64,000 nucleotides of DNA. Origin: Piezodorus guildinii (taxonomy: Eukaryota > Arthropoda > Insecta > Hemiptera > Pentatomidae). The notes beneath the pieces are model-generated. The model had not been told where the DNA came from. It did not search any database and was given only the letters and a program-made list of their open reading frames with translations. The stretch lies in contig CM041294.1 of NCBI GenBank assembly GCA_023052935.1, positions 155,373,399 to 155,437,398 on the forward strand, in the 5' to 3' direction. Of the stretch, positions 29,997-42,143 are shown in pieces (within the stretch, counting starts at the first letter, position 1; every line of letters starts with the position of its first letter). The position numbers and the translations under genes were made by a program.

Positions 29997-30841
29997 CGTG
30001 GGAAATTAAATGGGATTTCGGAAAGGATACGAGTGAGAAGGGAGATAAGCGGCTGGATGGTTTCTTTGAGATCTAATAGGAAGGAATTAAGGATGGAGTA
30101 AAAGTCAGGTGGGGGTATATTATAGGATTGGGAAGGATAATTTAGTTGAGCTGGTACATTGGCTGGAGTCTGCACCCGTCGAGGGGTACCATGATATGCA
30201 TTTTGGGATGTTTGGGGTTGAGGATTGGGTTGATTTGGCTGTACAGAAGAACGGGGTGGGATCGGGTGAGGTTTTTCTGGAGGTAATTTAACCCTAACAG
30301 GTATCTGATGAGGAGGGGTTGGTTGGTGTGGAGCTTCAAGCTGGGGATGGGAAATCTGGGTCATGGGTTGGGAGTTCGGAGGCGCCTGCCTTCTAGGTTG
30401 TTGAGGCTGCGAGTTGATAACGGAGGAGGGCTTCCTAATGTTCTGTCGATCTTGATTTCCAGGTCTAGGAGTAGTTGGCTGTGGAGTCATGTTAACAGAA
30501 GCCCTCTGAATTTCTGGAAAATTTACCAGGTTATCCAGTACAGGAGGTGGTGCAGGTGTATTACTTTTCTGTTCCAGACTTTTGGGTAGAGGGTTTTGCG
30601 ATCTCTGTCTGAGCAGATTTTTGTAGACCGAACAGCCTCTGTAGCTCGCTGGATGTGCTTCACCACAGAGAGCACATTTTGCTGGTTCATCACGAGATTT
30701 CGGGCAGGTCTCTGTAGCATGAGGGCCGGCACATTTGACGCACCGGGCCTGGTGGTAACAGTAGGATTTAGTGTGTCCCAAATTTTGACATTTAGTACAC
30801 TGTACTATCGTAGATGTCGGCCTAGGCTGTTCAAATCGCAC
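29993..30841 (-). CDS. Jockey ORF1 (gag-like), 3' part
   Basis: Encodes three zinc knuckles near the start of the surviving part: CTKCQNLGHTKSYC, CVKCAGPHATETC and CALCGEAHPASYRGC, followed by a long Pro/Gln-rich segment and an amphipathic end (LNSFLLDLKETIQPLISLL). The N-terminal part, with the RRM-like domain expected in Jockey ORF1, is lost by 5' truncation, so the apparent start is not genuine. It ends in ATGA overlapping ORF2, consistent with termination-reinitiation. Confidence 0.88.
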   Translation of the reverse strand: MRFEQPRPTSTIVQCTKCQNLGHTKSYCYHQARCVKCAGPHATETCPKSRDEPAKCALCGEAHPASYRGCSVYKNLLRQRSQNPLPKSLEQKSNTPAPPPVLDNLVNFPEIQRASVNMTPQPTTPRPGNQDRQNIRKPSSVINSQPQQPRRQAPPNSQPMTQISHPQLEAPHQPTPPHQIPVRVKLPPEKPHPIPPRSSVQPNQPNPQPQTSQNAYHGTPRRVQTPANVPAQLNYPSQSYNIPPPDFYSILNSFLLDLKETIQPLISLLTRILSEIPFNFPR

Positions 30842-31470
30842 AATGGAGTATAATTACTGTTCTTATCTTCAAAAACGAAAAATTGCATTAAAAACATATT
30901 TTTTCAATTTTCTCCTTTAGTCCTTTTTCAAATGCGTACAGCTTACATATTTAGCTGTAATTTATCAATCATAACAAAATAATGTGGTTATTTCTATAGA
31001 ATCTACAAAATTAAATGTACTTTAGAGAAAGAAAATTTAAAATATCGGTATTTAAGCCATGTCAGACAATTTTAATCAGAATGAAACCTACATAATATTA
31101 AAGCCCATCAAATTTTACATCGATATAGCGAGTTTAATCAAAAGCGTCGGAACCGTTTTCGAGAAAATTGAAAAAAGGTGTAAAATGCATGGTGCAAAGT
31201 GGCTCTTCTGGTAAGCTCATTTAGATGAAAAAGGTTTTGTAACGTCTCGGGCGTATATATGTCTTAAATATGAAATTTCAGTTTCATAGGACTTACCGTT
31301 TCCGCCCGGGAGTTACCACACACACACACACACACACACAGACCTTTTTGCGGGACTTGATTATTTGGACTCAGGGGGCCCTAAAACGTGTATTTCCGTT
31401 GAAAACTGGAATTCGAAAATTTTCACGATCGCAATACTTCCCCTTACTATGTATAGTAAGTGAAAGTAAA

Positions 31471-32029
31471 AATTAAGAAAGCTCTCATTACTCTATCAAC
31501 GCAGTGTGTTGTTAATAACATTTTTTAACCCAACCATTGGTTTTTGTATTGTTTTTCTATAATGGTATCAAACACTTCATATTGTTCCCGTATTTCCTTA
31601 AATCGTTGAGATATTGACGAATTCAATATGTAAAGAACAGCCTTTTAAAAAAGAAAATGGTGGAAAGTAATTTCAAGTTGCGAGGATCATTAGGTCTGAC
31701 CTTTGACTTTGTTGCCAATTCTAATAAAAAAAAATAACTAAGTCCAAAAGTCTTGAAAAACGCTGTTGTTGCTAAAGGTTGGAAAATATTTTTATTTTCA
31801 ATCAACTTACGATGTTTTATGACGCCAAAAAATATATATAATAAATAAATACCTCTCTGGTCAGAATCTATAAATGTCAAGCGTACTTTTACACTGTTCG
31901 CACCCACGCGTAAATTATCCAGTTACGCCACTGGCCTTATTAATGTCGTACTGGTTATTGCTAAATAATTAAGTAACTATTTTGATGCTTTGTCTGAGCA
32001 GATGGTCGGGTTTTTGTTTTATTTTACTT
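31471..32029. other. No recognised feature
   Basis: The spacer between two opposed TIR-rep A copies. A 94-residue reverse frame at 31623-31907 shows no recognisable motif and AT-driven composition. Confidence 0.45.
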
Positions 32030-32885
<856 letters not shown>

Positions 32886-33544
32886 TCTCCTGGTTTATTA
32901 ATTCATAAACTACTGTTTATAATTTAATTGATTTTTAGTGTTAATATTTTGGCGTTGATATTGAAATATTTTATTGTAATTAATTTGTTTCTTAATCTCC
33001 CATTTTATATATATTAATTCATATTTTTTATAAAAGGAAAAGCATTGATGATATTTGCGATAAGAAAATTTTACCTGTAACATGGCTCCAGACGGCACCA
33101 ACGGAAATAGACCAAGGTCAACTGGGTCATTTAGTAATTGTTTTGAATTTGCCTCAAAATCAATCCTTCCTAAAATCGATAACTATTTATACTAAACCTC
33201 CATTCCCTTCTATAACGTTATTCTGTATTGTCTGGTTGGGGAATTTAGGATTCTTAACGTTCTCATAATTCTTTCTCTTAATGTAGTAGTTTTATTCTTG
33301 TTTTTTTAAAAGGAAATCTCAGAGAAATTATATATATTAGCTAACTTTGTTTACATATCTAAATAATCAAATTTTTAAGATCAATACAAAACTCATAACT
33401 GTTAAAGAGCTGAATGGGTGTAAAAATTACCGTTTTTCATTCAAATATTTGTATTACTATTTCTTTGATATAAAATACAATTATTACTCAAAGTATAGCC
33501 CGTTGTTATATACCATCATTAGCCATCTGCTAGCCAATCACTCG
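32886..33544. other. No recognised feature
   Basis: AT-rich; no gene or repeat recognised on either strand. Confidence 0.45.
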
Positions 33545-34310
33545 ATTATATGCTGGTACCATTACTTGGGATGACTGTCAACAAACTCTTGGACCGCAGT
33601 TTCAACTTTTGCAAAATTATCAATTTTATTCCTTTGAAAAAAACGGGCCATGGATGGAAACAAGTAGTTATCCGATGGTGTAAGGTCTGGACTATATGGT
33701 TGATGTGGCAGGAGTTCGAACCCACGATGTTTGTTTGTTTGTTTATTTATTTAACGTCCCTTTATGCTATTGTGGCTAATCGGACGATGCTACAGTGAGA
33801 GTCCTAAATTTTACCTAATGAGGTTTAAGTAGGATAGGGATCTTTAACGATTACCCAACATCGCACAGGCTCGGGACCACCTTTTGACGTCCCCTCCTAA
33901 GGACGGGATAACTTAGGATTTTTTACTTCTCCGTGACCTTTGGCATAAAAGGCTGTTATGCTAGCCACCATGTTACAGGTGATCCCTCAAACCCATGAAG
34001 TTGTTTAAACTGTTCTTTGTTTCGACGGGAAGCTGAGAGAGTAAGTTCGTGTCGGACCAGTCTACTGCTCTTTTTCACCTTCCCATGGAGAGTAGATGAC
34101 GAATAACGGTATCTTTCGACACACCACAATCCTTGGTAAGTACTCGAGTACTTGTGGGCGCATGTGATTAACAACTTCCTGCAGAACCTCATTCATATCC
34201 ATTAATTGTAGACCGGAGAGCTTCATTTTCAACATCGTATCTCCACTGCTAAATTTTTCAAACGAAAGCCGCGCAATTCGCTGATATTGATGACTCCTCT
34301 TCAAGGCCCG
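33545..34310 (-). pseudogene. mariner-like transposase remnant, split by a SINE-1
   Basis: The reverse strand from 34310 gives a damaged N-terminal DNA-binding region ending GKVKKSSRLVRHELT (34070-33990 area), as in mariner transposases before the catalytic domain. The other half (33725-33550) reads PYSPDLTPSDNYLFPSM and EFVDSHPK, the third-aspartate region of the mariner D,D-D triad. The first part of the catalytic domain is deleted and a SINE-1 sits between the halves. No termini found. Confidence 0.78.
33727..33985 (-). repeat. SINE-1 copy inside a mariner remnant
   Basis: Tail (TTTG)n TTTATTTATTTAACG at 33727 and head 'ccatgttacaggtgatccc' at 33966-33984. The middle is slightly deleted after 'ggattttttacttc'. 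Confidence 0.85.
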
Positions 34311-35659
34311 GTTCTTTCATGACTTTTTAATCCAAGCTCCTGATCCTAGGTCTAAGAGGAGGATTCTAAGAAACCTCTCTGTCATAAACTCTAAATCCTC
34401 TAATTATTATCCTTTTTCCGCCGACGAACTAAATTCCTATTTTACAAGTCTTCCTTCTCATACCTCTGTAAACTACACTCTTCCTGCCTCACCTTCTATA
34501 ACTCGATTTAACCCTGAAAACTTTTACTTTCTGTATATCACTCTAGATGATCTACTCTCCTCTGTCCTCAAATCTAAAACCAATGACCACGGATCAGATC
34601 TCATACCCGTAAAACTGATTAAACTTTGCCTTCCAGCCATTCTTCATATCCTTTTACGCATTTACAATTTTTCCCTCAAAAACTTCATCTTTCCATTAGC
34701 ATAGAAAAATGTAGTTGTACGTCCTCTTAAGAGGGTTTCTTCTCCATCCAACATCTCCGATTTCAGACCTATTTCCATTCTTTCAAACCTATCTAAACCG
34801 TTAGAATGATTAGTCCAAAACCAGCTTTCTACATACCTAGAACACAACTCTCATTCCATTCATCGCTCCAGATACCATCTTTACGCCGATGATCTGCAAA
34901 TATACTTTTCTTTCCACCCTTCTAATCTTATAGAAGCAACACATAAAGTACAGTATGATATAGATCAAATCTGTCAATGGGCAAATAAAAACAAGCTGCA
35001 GCTTAATGCAGGTAAAACTAAAGCAGTACTCATCGGCTCCAAACCAACCTTGAACTCCCTTCCATACTACCCGTTGCTCTTTCTTAATAAAATCCCTATT
35101 CCTTTCCAGAAAACGGTTAAAAATCATGGAGTGAGCTGACCAAAACCTATCCTGGAATAACCCGTCAGCTGCTTGTTTCCTGTTTTATCTTCCCAAACTT
35201 TGACTACGGTGGCCTGGTGTACGGGGAACTAACTGATGAACTAGAAATAAAATTAAAACGACTTATGAATTGTTTTATCAGATTCATTTTCGGAGCACGT
35301 AGACGTGAACATATTTCTGGTTATTATACTATCTTAAAATGGCTCTATCCTTCTGTTCGACAACAATATTTCCTTGGTTCCGACTTATTCCAAACTCTAA
35401 AAAATAGAAAACCTTCCTACATAATAGAGCTCCTCACCCTCCGATCTGATATCCATTCGTTAAATACTAGAACCAAATCAATCATTTTTTATACCCTATT
35501 ACATAAATCACTAAATCCTTTCACAAATCATTTCTTGTTCGTTCCTCATCCTTCTGGAATTCGCTGCCCGCATCTATTCGTAAAGCCACCTCTCTCTCTT
35601 CCTTCAAACATCAACTCTTCCACTACCTACTCACATCTCAATCTTCCGTTGCAATGTAA

Positions 35660-35660
<1 letters not shown>
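34311..35660 (+). pseudogene. CR1/L2-like LINE reverse transcriptase remnant with core deletion
   Basis: + strand fragments in order: HTSVNYTLPASPSITRFNPE, LLSSVLKSKTNDHGSDLIPV, DFRPISILSNLSKPLE, STYLEHNSHSIH, then directly RYHLYADDLQIYFSFHPS, ICQWANKNKLQLNAGKTKAV, and a C-terminal ORF (35217-35660) including NCFIRFIFGARRREHIS. The reverse transcriptase motifs normally between the 'H..Q.G' region and YADD are missing, so an internal deletion removed the palm core. The clade is inferred from style, not measured. Confidence 0.72.

Positions 35661-35694
<34 letters not shown>
35661..35694. repeat. (TA)n microsatellite at a LINE 3' end
   Basis: About 17 TA units directly after the LINE remnant. 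Confidence 0.85.
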
Positions 35695-35698
<4 letters not shown>

Positions 35699-36311
35699 TA
35701 AATTTGCAAAGATTTACAGATATAATGAATAATTGATCCTTTACATGTATACATATTTTTTCTTTATATGCATATTTTTTTTTATACACATTTTCTTTAA
35801 TTCTCCAGACAATAAGGATTTATTTCTGTTCATTGTTCATTATTCTAAGGGGACTTGATCCTAGAATAAACAAAAAAAAATTATTTCAATTTTTTTTTTA
35901 TTTCAAACTTTTTTCCTGGCTCCCCTGCTTACGCCATATGCACCATATATTGATAAATAATTAGATGATTTCTGAATTTATTTAAGAAGTTTAATGTTAT
36001 ATGAATACTGTTGAACATTGCAAGTCACATATTTGAAAAATGAGTTCATTATATTTTAAGATTTATTTCTACTAGGTCAGACATCATTCAGCTGTTGAGT
36101 GGTAATATAATGTGTACTCGACAATCACTGGTATCTCGATCTAGACTGTTTTGCAATTACGAAATTCCAATGAGGTCATTGATTATATACGATTATTCAC
36201 TTTCACAACGACATAGCAACCCAGTTATAATTGATAGTAGGAGAGTAAATAACTGCATCATTTCAAGTTAAACTTGACACCTACAATAATAATTAAAAAA
36301 AGAGAAAAAAC
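35695..36311. other. No recognised feature
   Basis: AT-rich spacer with T runs near 35775 and 35890; no coding or repeat match. Confidence 0.45.
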
Positions 36312-36540
36312 TGGGGTTACCTGTGGCGCAGTGGCTGACTAGCATAACAGCCTTCTATGCCCAAGGTCGCTTGTTCAAATTCGGCAGATAGCCCGAGGAT
36401 TTTTAAGGGAGTAATAACCGTCCTTAGGAGTGGACGTAAAATGGTGGTTCCGAGCCTGTGCGATGTGCGATACTCATTAATGATCCCTAATCCTAATCAA
36501 ACCTTATTAGGAAAAATTTAGTACTCTCATTGTAGCATCG

Positions 36541-37373
36541 AATATTAGCTGCTAACCGCTGCTAATTTGGATTCCGGAAGCATCTCACAAGCAATCCGAT
36601 AAGCAGGAGAACAAAATTTATCATATATAGAACTCCCATCCGTCCTGTATTATGTGATGGCTCAGGGACATGGACCACAACCAGGGCTGAAGATCAACTC
36701 CTCCTCACATTTGAAAGAAGAGTGTTACGTCGAATTTACGGCGGAATATACGAGAATAATGCCTCCATTCAGGAGGAGCCCGTGGCTGAGTGGCTAGCGC
36801 GCTAGTCTCACATGCTACAGATTCTGAGTTCGAATCCCAGTCCCAGCGGGGCTTATATAAGGATGTAAAAGAATGGGGATACACTCACCTCTCCCTCGGG
36901 TATGTGGGAACCGTCAGCCAAAGGGTGGTCACTCACAAAATTAGTCGTAGGGAGTGATGACCCTAAACTAAAAATTGTATCGTGAAACGTGAGTGTAAAC
37001 TCGTAAGAGTTTCACCGCGAGGCCGAGGGCCTACACGGCCTGTCGCGCCTCTGGAAGAATGCCTTCATTCATAATCTGGAGCTGTACAACGTGTACCAGG
37101 AGCCGGAAATCTCATTTATCGTCAAGTTATGAAGACTCAGGTGGGCAGGGAGTCTGGCGATCTACCTACAAAGAGAAGTATGACTGAGCCCTTGTATAGT
37201 CGTCGAAGAGTTGGTAGACCGAAAGCTGCGATGGGCAGATTGTTTAGCCAAATACACTAGGAAGTATTTGAAGGTCCGAAACTGGATGGTAGCGGCACAC
37301 AACAGAGGCGTGTGGCGGTTGCTGTAGGAGGAAGCCAGGACTCTTTATTGGTGGTACAGCTAATACAAGAAGA
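36541..37373 (+). pseudogene. LINE ORF2 C-terminal fragment inserted in SINE-1
   Basis: + strand reads FERRVLRRIYGGIYENN and, after a SINE-3 insertion, SIHNLELYNVYQEPEISFIV, then RVGRPKLRWADCLAKYTRKY and LYWWYS. This is the conserved end of many non-LTR ORF2 proteins (RRIYG..., GRP..RW.D). Heavily 5'-truncated. Confidence 0.78.
36772..37057 (+). repeat. SINE-3 copy, full length, with target duplication
   Basis: A third tRNA-headed SINE: A-box-like GTGGCTGAGTGGCTAGCGCG, B-box-like GAGTTCGAATCCC, then a body with 'ctctccctcgggtatgtggg' and 'gggagtgatgaccctaaac'. Flanked by AATGCCTCCATTCA (36758-36771) and AATGCCTTCATTCA (37058-37071), a 14-bp duplication with one mismatch. It is a SINE rather than a functional tRNA because no cloverleaf closes and the body continues. 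Confidence 0.88.
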
Positions 37374-37430
37374 ATTGTAGTATCGTCCGATAAGCCACAG
37401 TATCATAAAGTGATGTTTATAAATAAACTA

Positions 37431-38148
37431 ACCAAAATAAGGGATTCGTAATGTTTTTTAGCCAATGGGCGTTCAAGGTGATCTGGCCAATATCCAGCTC
37501 AGGCGTCAAGTTTTTTCCTGGGGTCACACTGTAAATAATTCATAGTTCTACTTTACAATGGCTGAGTGTGCCCAGCTTGAATAGAGAATTTGCCAGTTTT
37601 CCTCTGTTGTTTGGAATCACTTTAGATGTATTTATTATATTATAATAAGTAGTTTTACAGAGAGTTGGATAGTCTTAATAATGAAAGGAATGCAATAATT
37701 TAATATTAAATAGTCCACCGTGCAGTAGATATGAAGGATGATATGATTGGCGGTAAAAATTATGACAAAACAGTGGATCTTCGGAGGGGGCTTTTCGGTT
37801 AGAGTACTTAGAGAAGCTTACCACCAACTTGAGTCAAATAGTTTTTCACTATTTTCTGAAAAACATTTACCGCCACCCGTATCACCACATCCTTCACTTG
37901 GAATGTGATAATTATTAATGCAATGGATTTAGTCATCGACCGATCATCCCTTCGGTAAATAAAAATAAAACATGTTTCTAAAAATAACCGGTTCAGTTGA
38001 CATTTGAAGATGCAGTGGCACATTTCATCAAACACTGTGTATTCTTTTACTTATATTTAAGTAAAAATAAAGAAATAAGACTGAGTAAAATTCTGTTTAG
38101 AAATGATTAAGTGAAAATTAAAAAATAAATGCTCTATGTTTATTTTTT
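37431..38148. other. No confident feature
   Basis: A 75-residue reverse frame (37808-38035; KDVVIRVAVNVFQKIVKNYL) is slightly more protein-like than its surroundings but matches no family I recognise; it may be a transposase remnant. Confidence 0.35.
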
Positions 38149-38432
38149 TTGTTTATTTATTTAACGTCACTTTATGCTACTATGGCTAATCGGACGATGC
38201 TACAGGGGGAGTCCTAAATTTTGCCTATCCAGGTTTAATTAGGATAGGGATCTTTAACGAGTACCTGACATCGCACAGGCTCGGGACCACCTTTTAACGT
38301 CCCCTCCGAAGGACGGCATAACTAAGGATTTTTTACTCCCATTAAAAAATCCTAGGACCACATGTGGGTTTGAACCCGTGACCCTTGGCATAGGAGGCTG
38401 TTACGCTAGCTACCCAGCTACAAGTGATCCCG
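38149..38432 (-). repeat. SINE-1 copy, near consensus
   Basis: Tail TTTGTTTATTTATTTAACG, all body blocks present, and the head 'ctacaagtgatcccg' at 38419. It is one of the best copies, useful as a reference for the family. Confidence 0.9.
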
Positions 38433-38544
38433 CTCTACGTTTATTGTAGGTAAGATAAGGGGATCAAGACGTTTATTCTTCCTTAATATCTTTTCTCTTA
38501 AATCATTACGTCTGGTTAGTTGTGTTATACATCTATTTCTATAT

Positions 38545-38693
38545 TAGGGGTACTCACTACGTTTGCTATACCATGCTATTTGTGCTATTGTGCTAAACCC
38601 ATCAATTTTATACAGGAAATAACTGTAGAAACTCGATGGGTTTAGCAAAATAACACAAATAGCATGCTATATCAAACATAGTGAGTACCCCTA
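38545..38693. repeat. Short palindromic MITE, 149 bp
   Basis: The terminal repeats TAGGGGTACTCACTACGTTT and its near-perfect reverse at the other end (CATAGTGAGTACCCCTA) extend to about 65 nt per arm (including 'catgctatttgtg' and 'gctaaacccat'). No clear target duplication. A hAT-like origin is possible. Confidence 0.8.
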
Positions 38694-39069
38694 TTATATC
38701 AGAGGATATATATCTATTTCATCGATATAATGAAGTACTTCGCGTATTTGAGTAAAGTCATAATGTATTGGAAAAATAAGTTAGAAACAGTATTTCGTAC
38801 TTGGAAGTGGAAATAGACCATTTTCCTTGGATATAAATTGACAGAATAGTTGGTTCGTCTTTCTGAAGCTCTTAGAATAATTCATTGCTAAATGTACAAG
38901 TTAATTGTCCACACACCTAAATTGTTATATTATAATATAATTACTCGGAAATAATAAATCATTATTTAATAATGTGCCGCATTTTTTTTTAGGGGTTTAT
39001 GAACATCAAATATATCAAACTATACTTTGCTACAAAACGACCTGAATATTAATAAAGTTGTTAAAAAAA

Positions 39070-40596
39070 ATCTAGTGCGCTCAACACACGACTTCCATTT
39101 ACCTTTGTTGTTAAAATAGATTTAAATAGTTTTTAAGAATTTTTAAATACACGTAAAGATAAAAATAAATTGTGAAAGAATTAATTACATTGAATTTCAG
39201 GGGATCACTTGTAGCTGGGTGGTTAGCATAACAGCCTCCTATGCCAAAGGTCACGGGTTCAAATCCGCAAGTGGTCCAAGGATTTTTTAATGGGAGTAAA
39301 AAATCCTTAGTTATGCCTTCCTTCGGAGGGGACGTTAAGAGGTGGTCCCGAGCCTGTGCGATGTCAGTTACTCGTTAAAGATCCCTATCCTAATAAAACC
39401 TGGATAGGCAAAGTTTAGGACTCCCACTGTAGCATCGTCCGATTAGCCATAGTAGCATAAAGTGACGTTAAATAAATAAACAAACAAACATTGAATTTAA
39501 ATAGAAACGTGTTTTATTAAATCTGTGGCGGTCGTGAATATGTGGTTAAGTCAAAATCTTTCATTTTACAAGTGAGCGACTTATAGTTTTACCTAATACC
39601 AAAATAGAGTTATTAATTACAGCTTTCTATCACTATGGGTGATACATCTTAATTAGAACCGGAATTGCAGACTTTAATCTTTAGCATTCCAACAGTATAT
39701 TATATATGTATATTACTGTTATTAAGTTCAAAAACTAAAAATTGCATTAAAAAAATATGTTTGCAGCTTTCTCGTTTTGTTGGATCTCGAATTCGTTCAA
39801 CTTATATATTTACCTGTTTTTTTTCAGCAAAGCTGATCAGACGATATGGTTAATTTTTTTGAATCTACAAAATTAAATGAACTTCAAGGGAAGAAAAGAT
39901 CAATTTAAGAATATTTAAACAAATTTAGAAACGAAAATAATTGTACGCGGAACAAATTTTGAAAAATCGGGACTGCCAAAAGCGTCACAGCGATGACAGC
40001 TTCGTCCAGCGGCCAAACGGTGAATGATTGCATAAAGAATTATTTTAGGTATTTTCTCCTTTAGTTGTAAATCAAATTTGCTCAACTTGCATATTTAGGC
40101 GTTATTTATCAATTCTAATAAGATGATGTGCCTAATTTATTAAATCTACAAAATTAAAGATACTTTAAGGGAGAAAATTTAAAACATCTGCATTTAAGCC
40201 CCATCAGACTATTTAAATCAGAATAAAACCTACATGATATTAAAGCCCATTAAATTTCACGAGTTTTATCAAAATCGTTAGAGCCGTTTTTGAGGAAATC
40301 GTAAAAAGGTGCTAAATGCATGGGATAAAGTAGGACTTCCGGTCACCGATTTTAGTGAAAAAGTTGCTGTAACATCTCGGACGTATAGTTGTCTTAAATA
40401 TGGAATTTCACTATTGTACGACTTTTCGTTTTCGTGCTAGACTTTACGACACACACAGACCTTTTTGCGAGACTTGGTCATTTGGACTCAGGGGACCCTA
40501 AACTTGTATTTCCGCTGAAAACTCTTATTCGAAAATTTTCACTATCGCAATACTTTACTATATACTTCATATATAGGTAAGTGAAAGTAAAAAGCT
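39070..40596 (+). repeat. TIR-rep A copy, interrupted by SINE-1
   Basis: Starts 'gcgctcaacacacgacttcc' and ends 'taggtaagtgaaagtaaaa'. It contains the 'atttcactattgtacgac' and 'gcgagacttggtcatttgg' blocks; the CA repeat is reduced to 'cacacacagac'. Part of the middle (around 39750 and 40080) is duplicated. 38694-39069 to its left is unremarkable. Confidence 0.78.
39198..39487 (+). repeat. SINE-1 copy with perfect 11-bp target duplication
   Basis: Head 'ggggatcacttgtagctggg' at 39200 and tail (AAAT)(AAAC)n at 39469-39487. Flanked by ACATTGAATTT at 39187-39197 and 39488-39498. This fixes the two ends of the family. Confidence 0.93.
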
Positions 40597-41189
40597 TCTT
40601 GGAATTCTGCAAAAGTTCAGTGACTGTTCATTAGAGAACGACCATTTTCAATAAAAAAAATTTGCCATAGAAAAATTTTAGTTAACAGCCAATGCTATCA
40701 ACAATATTAGGTAAACTATAGTCATTATGGATTATCGGCTCTTAGAATAAATTAAACAAAAACAAAAGAATCGTTTTGTTCAATTATCCTCAACTTCCGC
40801 CGCAATACATCATTGATAATATTCATAAGAAACATGTTCATAAATTTATCTTGCAAGTAGGAAGTACTAAAGAGGCCAGCAGATAGGTTTATCGAAAATG
40901 AGGCGAATGGGTCAGCTGATTGTTTCATATACATAAGAAACAATATGAAATGAAATATACTTTCCTATTTCGTACTCAGAATAAATCAAAGGTTGTTTCT
41001 AAGTAATGATGAGCCTGTATCCTTGGAACAAATATCCTTGGAGATCCTGACGAAATACTAATTAGAGATGTGAGCAATTACGGGATGATAGATGAAAACG
41101 CTTAGATTTTCCTTTAATGTTTTTTTGTATTTTACAGCACATTCCTTTTTTTTATACTCTTAAAAAACTGCGAAATAAATAGAAAAAAT
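40597..41189. other. No recognised feature
   Basis: A spacer between TIR-rep A copies. Nothing coding seen. Confidence 0.45.
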
Positions 41190-41462
41190 CAGGTGCGCGC
41201 AACACATGACTTTCACTTACCTCTTTTGTTAAAATTAATTTGAGAATTTTAAAATAAACTTTAAGATGAAAAAAGATCAAAGAATTAATTACACAAAGTT
41301 TCGATAGATGTGCTTTTTAAAATAATTTATTATAGTTTTATCTAAAACAACCAGGTAGTTTTTTTCGTCTTTTCACCACTCTACATTAACTTTTACAATT
41401 CCGTGTATTAAATAATATTTTTTCTAAAATATTTTGCTTTCCAACAGTCTATTATACATCTA

Positions 41463-41635
41463 TATTCCCACTTTATAGAGGCTGGGTGTGCCCCAGGAGG
41501 GTCTCCATACCTCAGAATCGATCCTCGGCTGAAATAACAGAATAAATAATATTCCGCCACAGCCGGGAGTCGAACCCAGGACCCGGAGCACAGTAGACTA
41601 GCGCTCAACCCACTAAACCACGCCGCTCCCTCAAA
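41463..41635 (-). repeat. SINE-2 head half
   Basis: Reversed: 'gactagcgctcaacccac' and 'cgccgctccc' form the tRNA-like head at the right, and 'gtcgaacccaggaccc' is the B box. It is cut at 'cccactttatagaggctggg'. Confidence 0.85.
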
Positions 41636-41829
41636 AGTACTTTATAAGAAGAAAATTCAAAATATCGGCATCTAAGCCCTGTCTGACAATCAAAATCAAA
41701 CCTACATCAGATTGAAGTCTATTAAATTTTACATTATACGATAACATATAACGTATAGTGAGTTTAATCAAAATCGTTAGAGCCATTTTTGAGAAAACTG
41801 AAAAGAGGTGCAAAATGCATGGTATAAAG

Positions 41830-42143
41830 TAAGGGTGGGCATAGTCGAATGACGATTATCGGATCATTCGATTATTTCAATAATTAAAATTAATCGATTA
41901 TCGGATTAATTAGTTTGGAGAAACGAATGATCATTCGAACTGAATTGTTTAACGTTAATCGAGGGATTTCAAGGAGCTCGGATAAAAGGATTTTTTTTTT
42001 CTTTTTTTTTTTTTTCTTTTTAGCATATTAATCATTCGATCATTCGGTTATGAAATCATTCGATTATTTAAATCATCGAAATCCGATCATCCGATTATGA
42101 CGATCATTCGATTATGACGATCATTCGATTATACCCACCCCTA
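41830..42143. mobile_element. hAT-like MITE, 314 bp, with 8-bp target duplication
   Basis: Termini TAAGGGTGGGCATA and TATACCCACCCCTA, flanked on both sides by GTATAAAG (41822-41829 and 42144-42151). An 8-bp duplication and a GGGTGGGC-type end fit the hAT superfamily. The interior has many copies of a motif like GATCATTCGATTAT on both strands. No coding sequence. Confidence 0.87.

Larger units (their letters stand above)
27154..30852 (-). mobile_element. Nearly complete Jockey-clade LINE, 5'-truncated in ORF1
   Basis: Both ends are fixed by the 12-bp target duplication ATTACTGTTCTT (27142-27153 and 30853-30864). On the reverse strand the order is ORF1 with zinc knuckles, ORF2 with endonuclease and reverse transcriptase, a short 3' UTR, AATAAA and a poly(A) tail (T run from 27154). 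ORF1 lacks its N-terminus and ORF2 has one frameshift near 29305. Other fragments of this family lie at 3401 and 15308. Confidence 0.95.
26830..31470 (+). repeat. TIR-rep A copy, split by a Jockey element
   Basis: The left part 26830-27153 begins at 'gcgggcaacacacgactttc' with the terminus ACTTTCACTTACC. The right part 30865-31470 ends GTAAGTGAAAGT. Between them is the Jockey insertion with a 12-bp target duplication. Removing it gives a copy of about 0.93 kb with a CA repeat at 31318-31340. There is no coding capacity. Confidence 0.8.
36312..37430 (+). repeat. SINE-1 copy split by a LINE fragment
   Basis: The head and body (36312-36540) and the tail (37374-37430, 'tagtatcgtccgataagcc' on) are separated by 833 bp. 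The junctions carry ATTGTAGCATCG (36529-36540) and ATTGTAGTATCG (37374-37385), a 12-bp duplication with one mismatch. Confidence 0.82.

Noticed and set aside
27301..30841. Several overlapping + strand frames as genes
   Set aside because: They are antisense shadows of the Jockey ORFs.
37808..38035. 75-residue reverse-strand frame
   Set aside because: Slightly protein-like but no family recognised, flanked by repeats and no splice or poly(A) support; mentioned only as a possible remnant.
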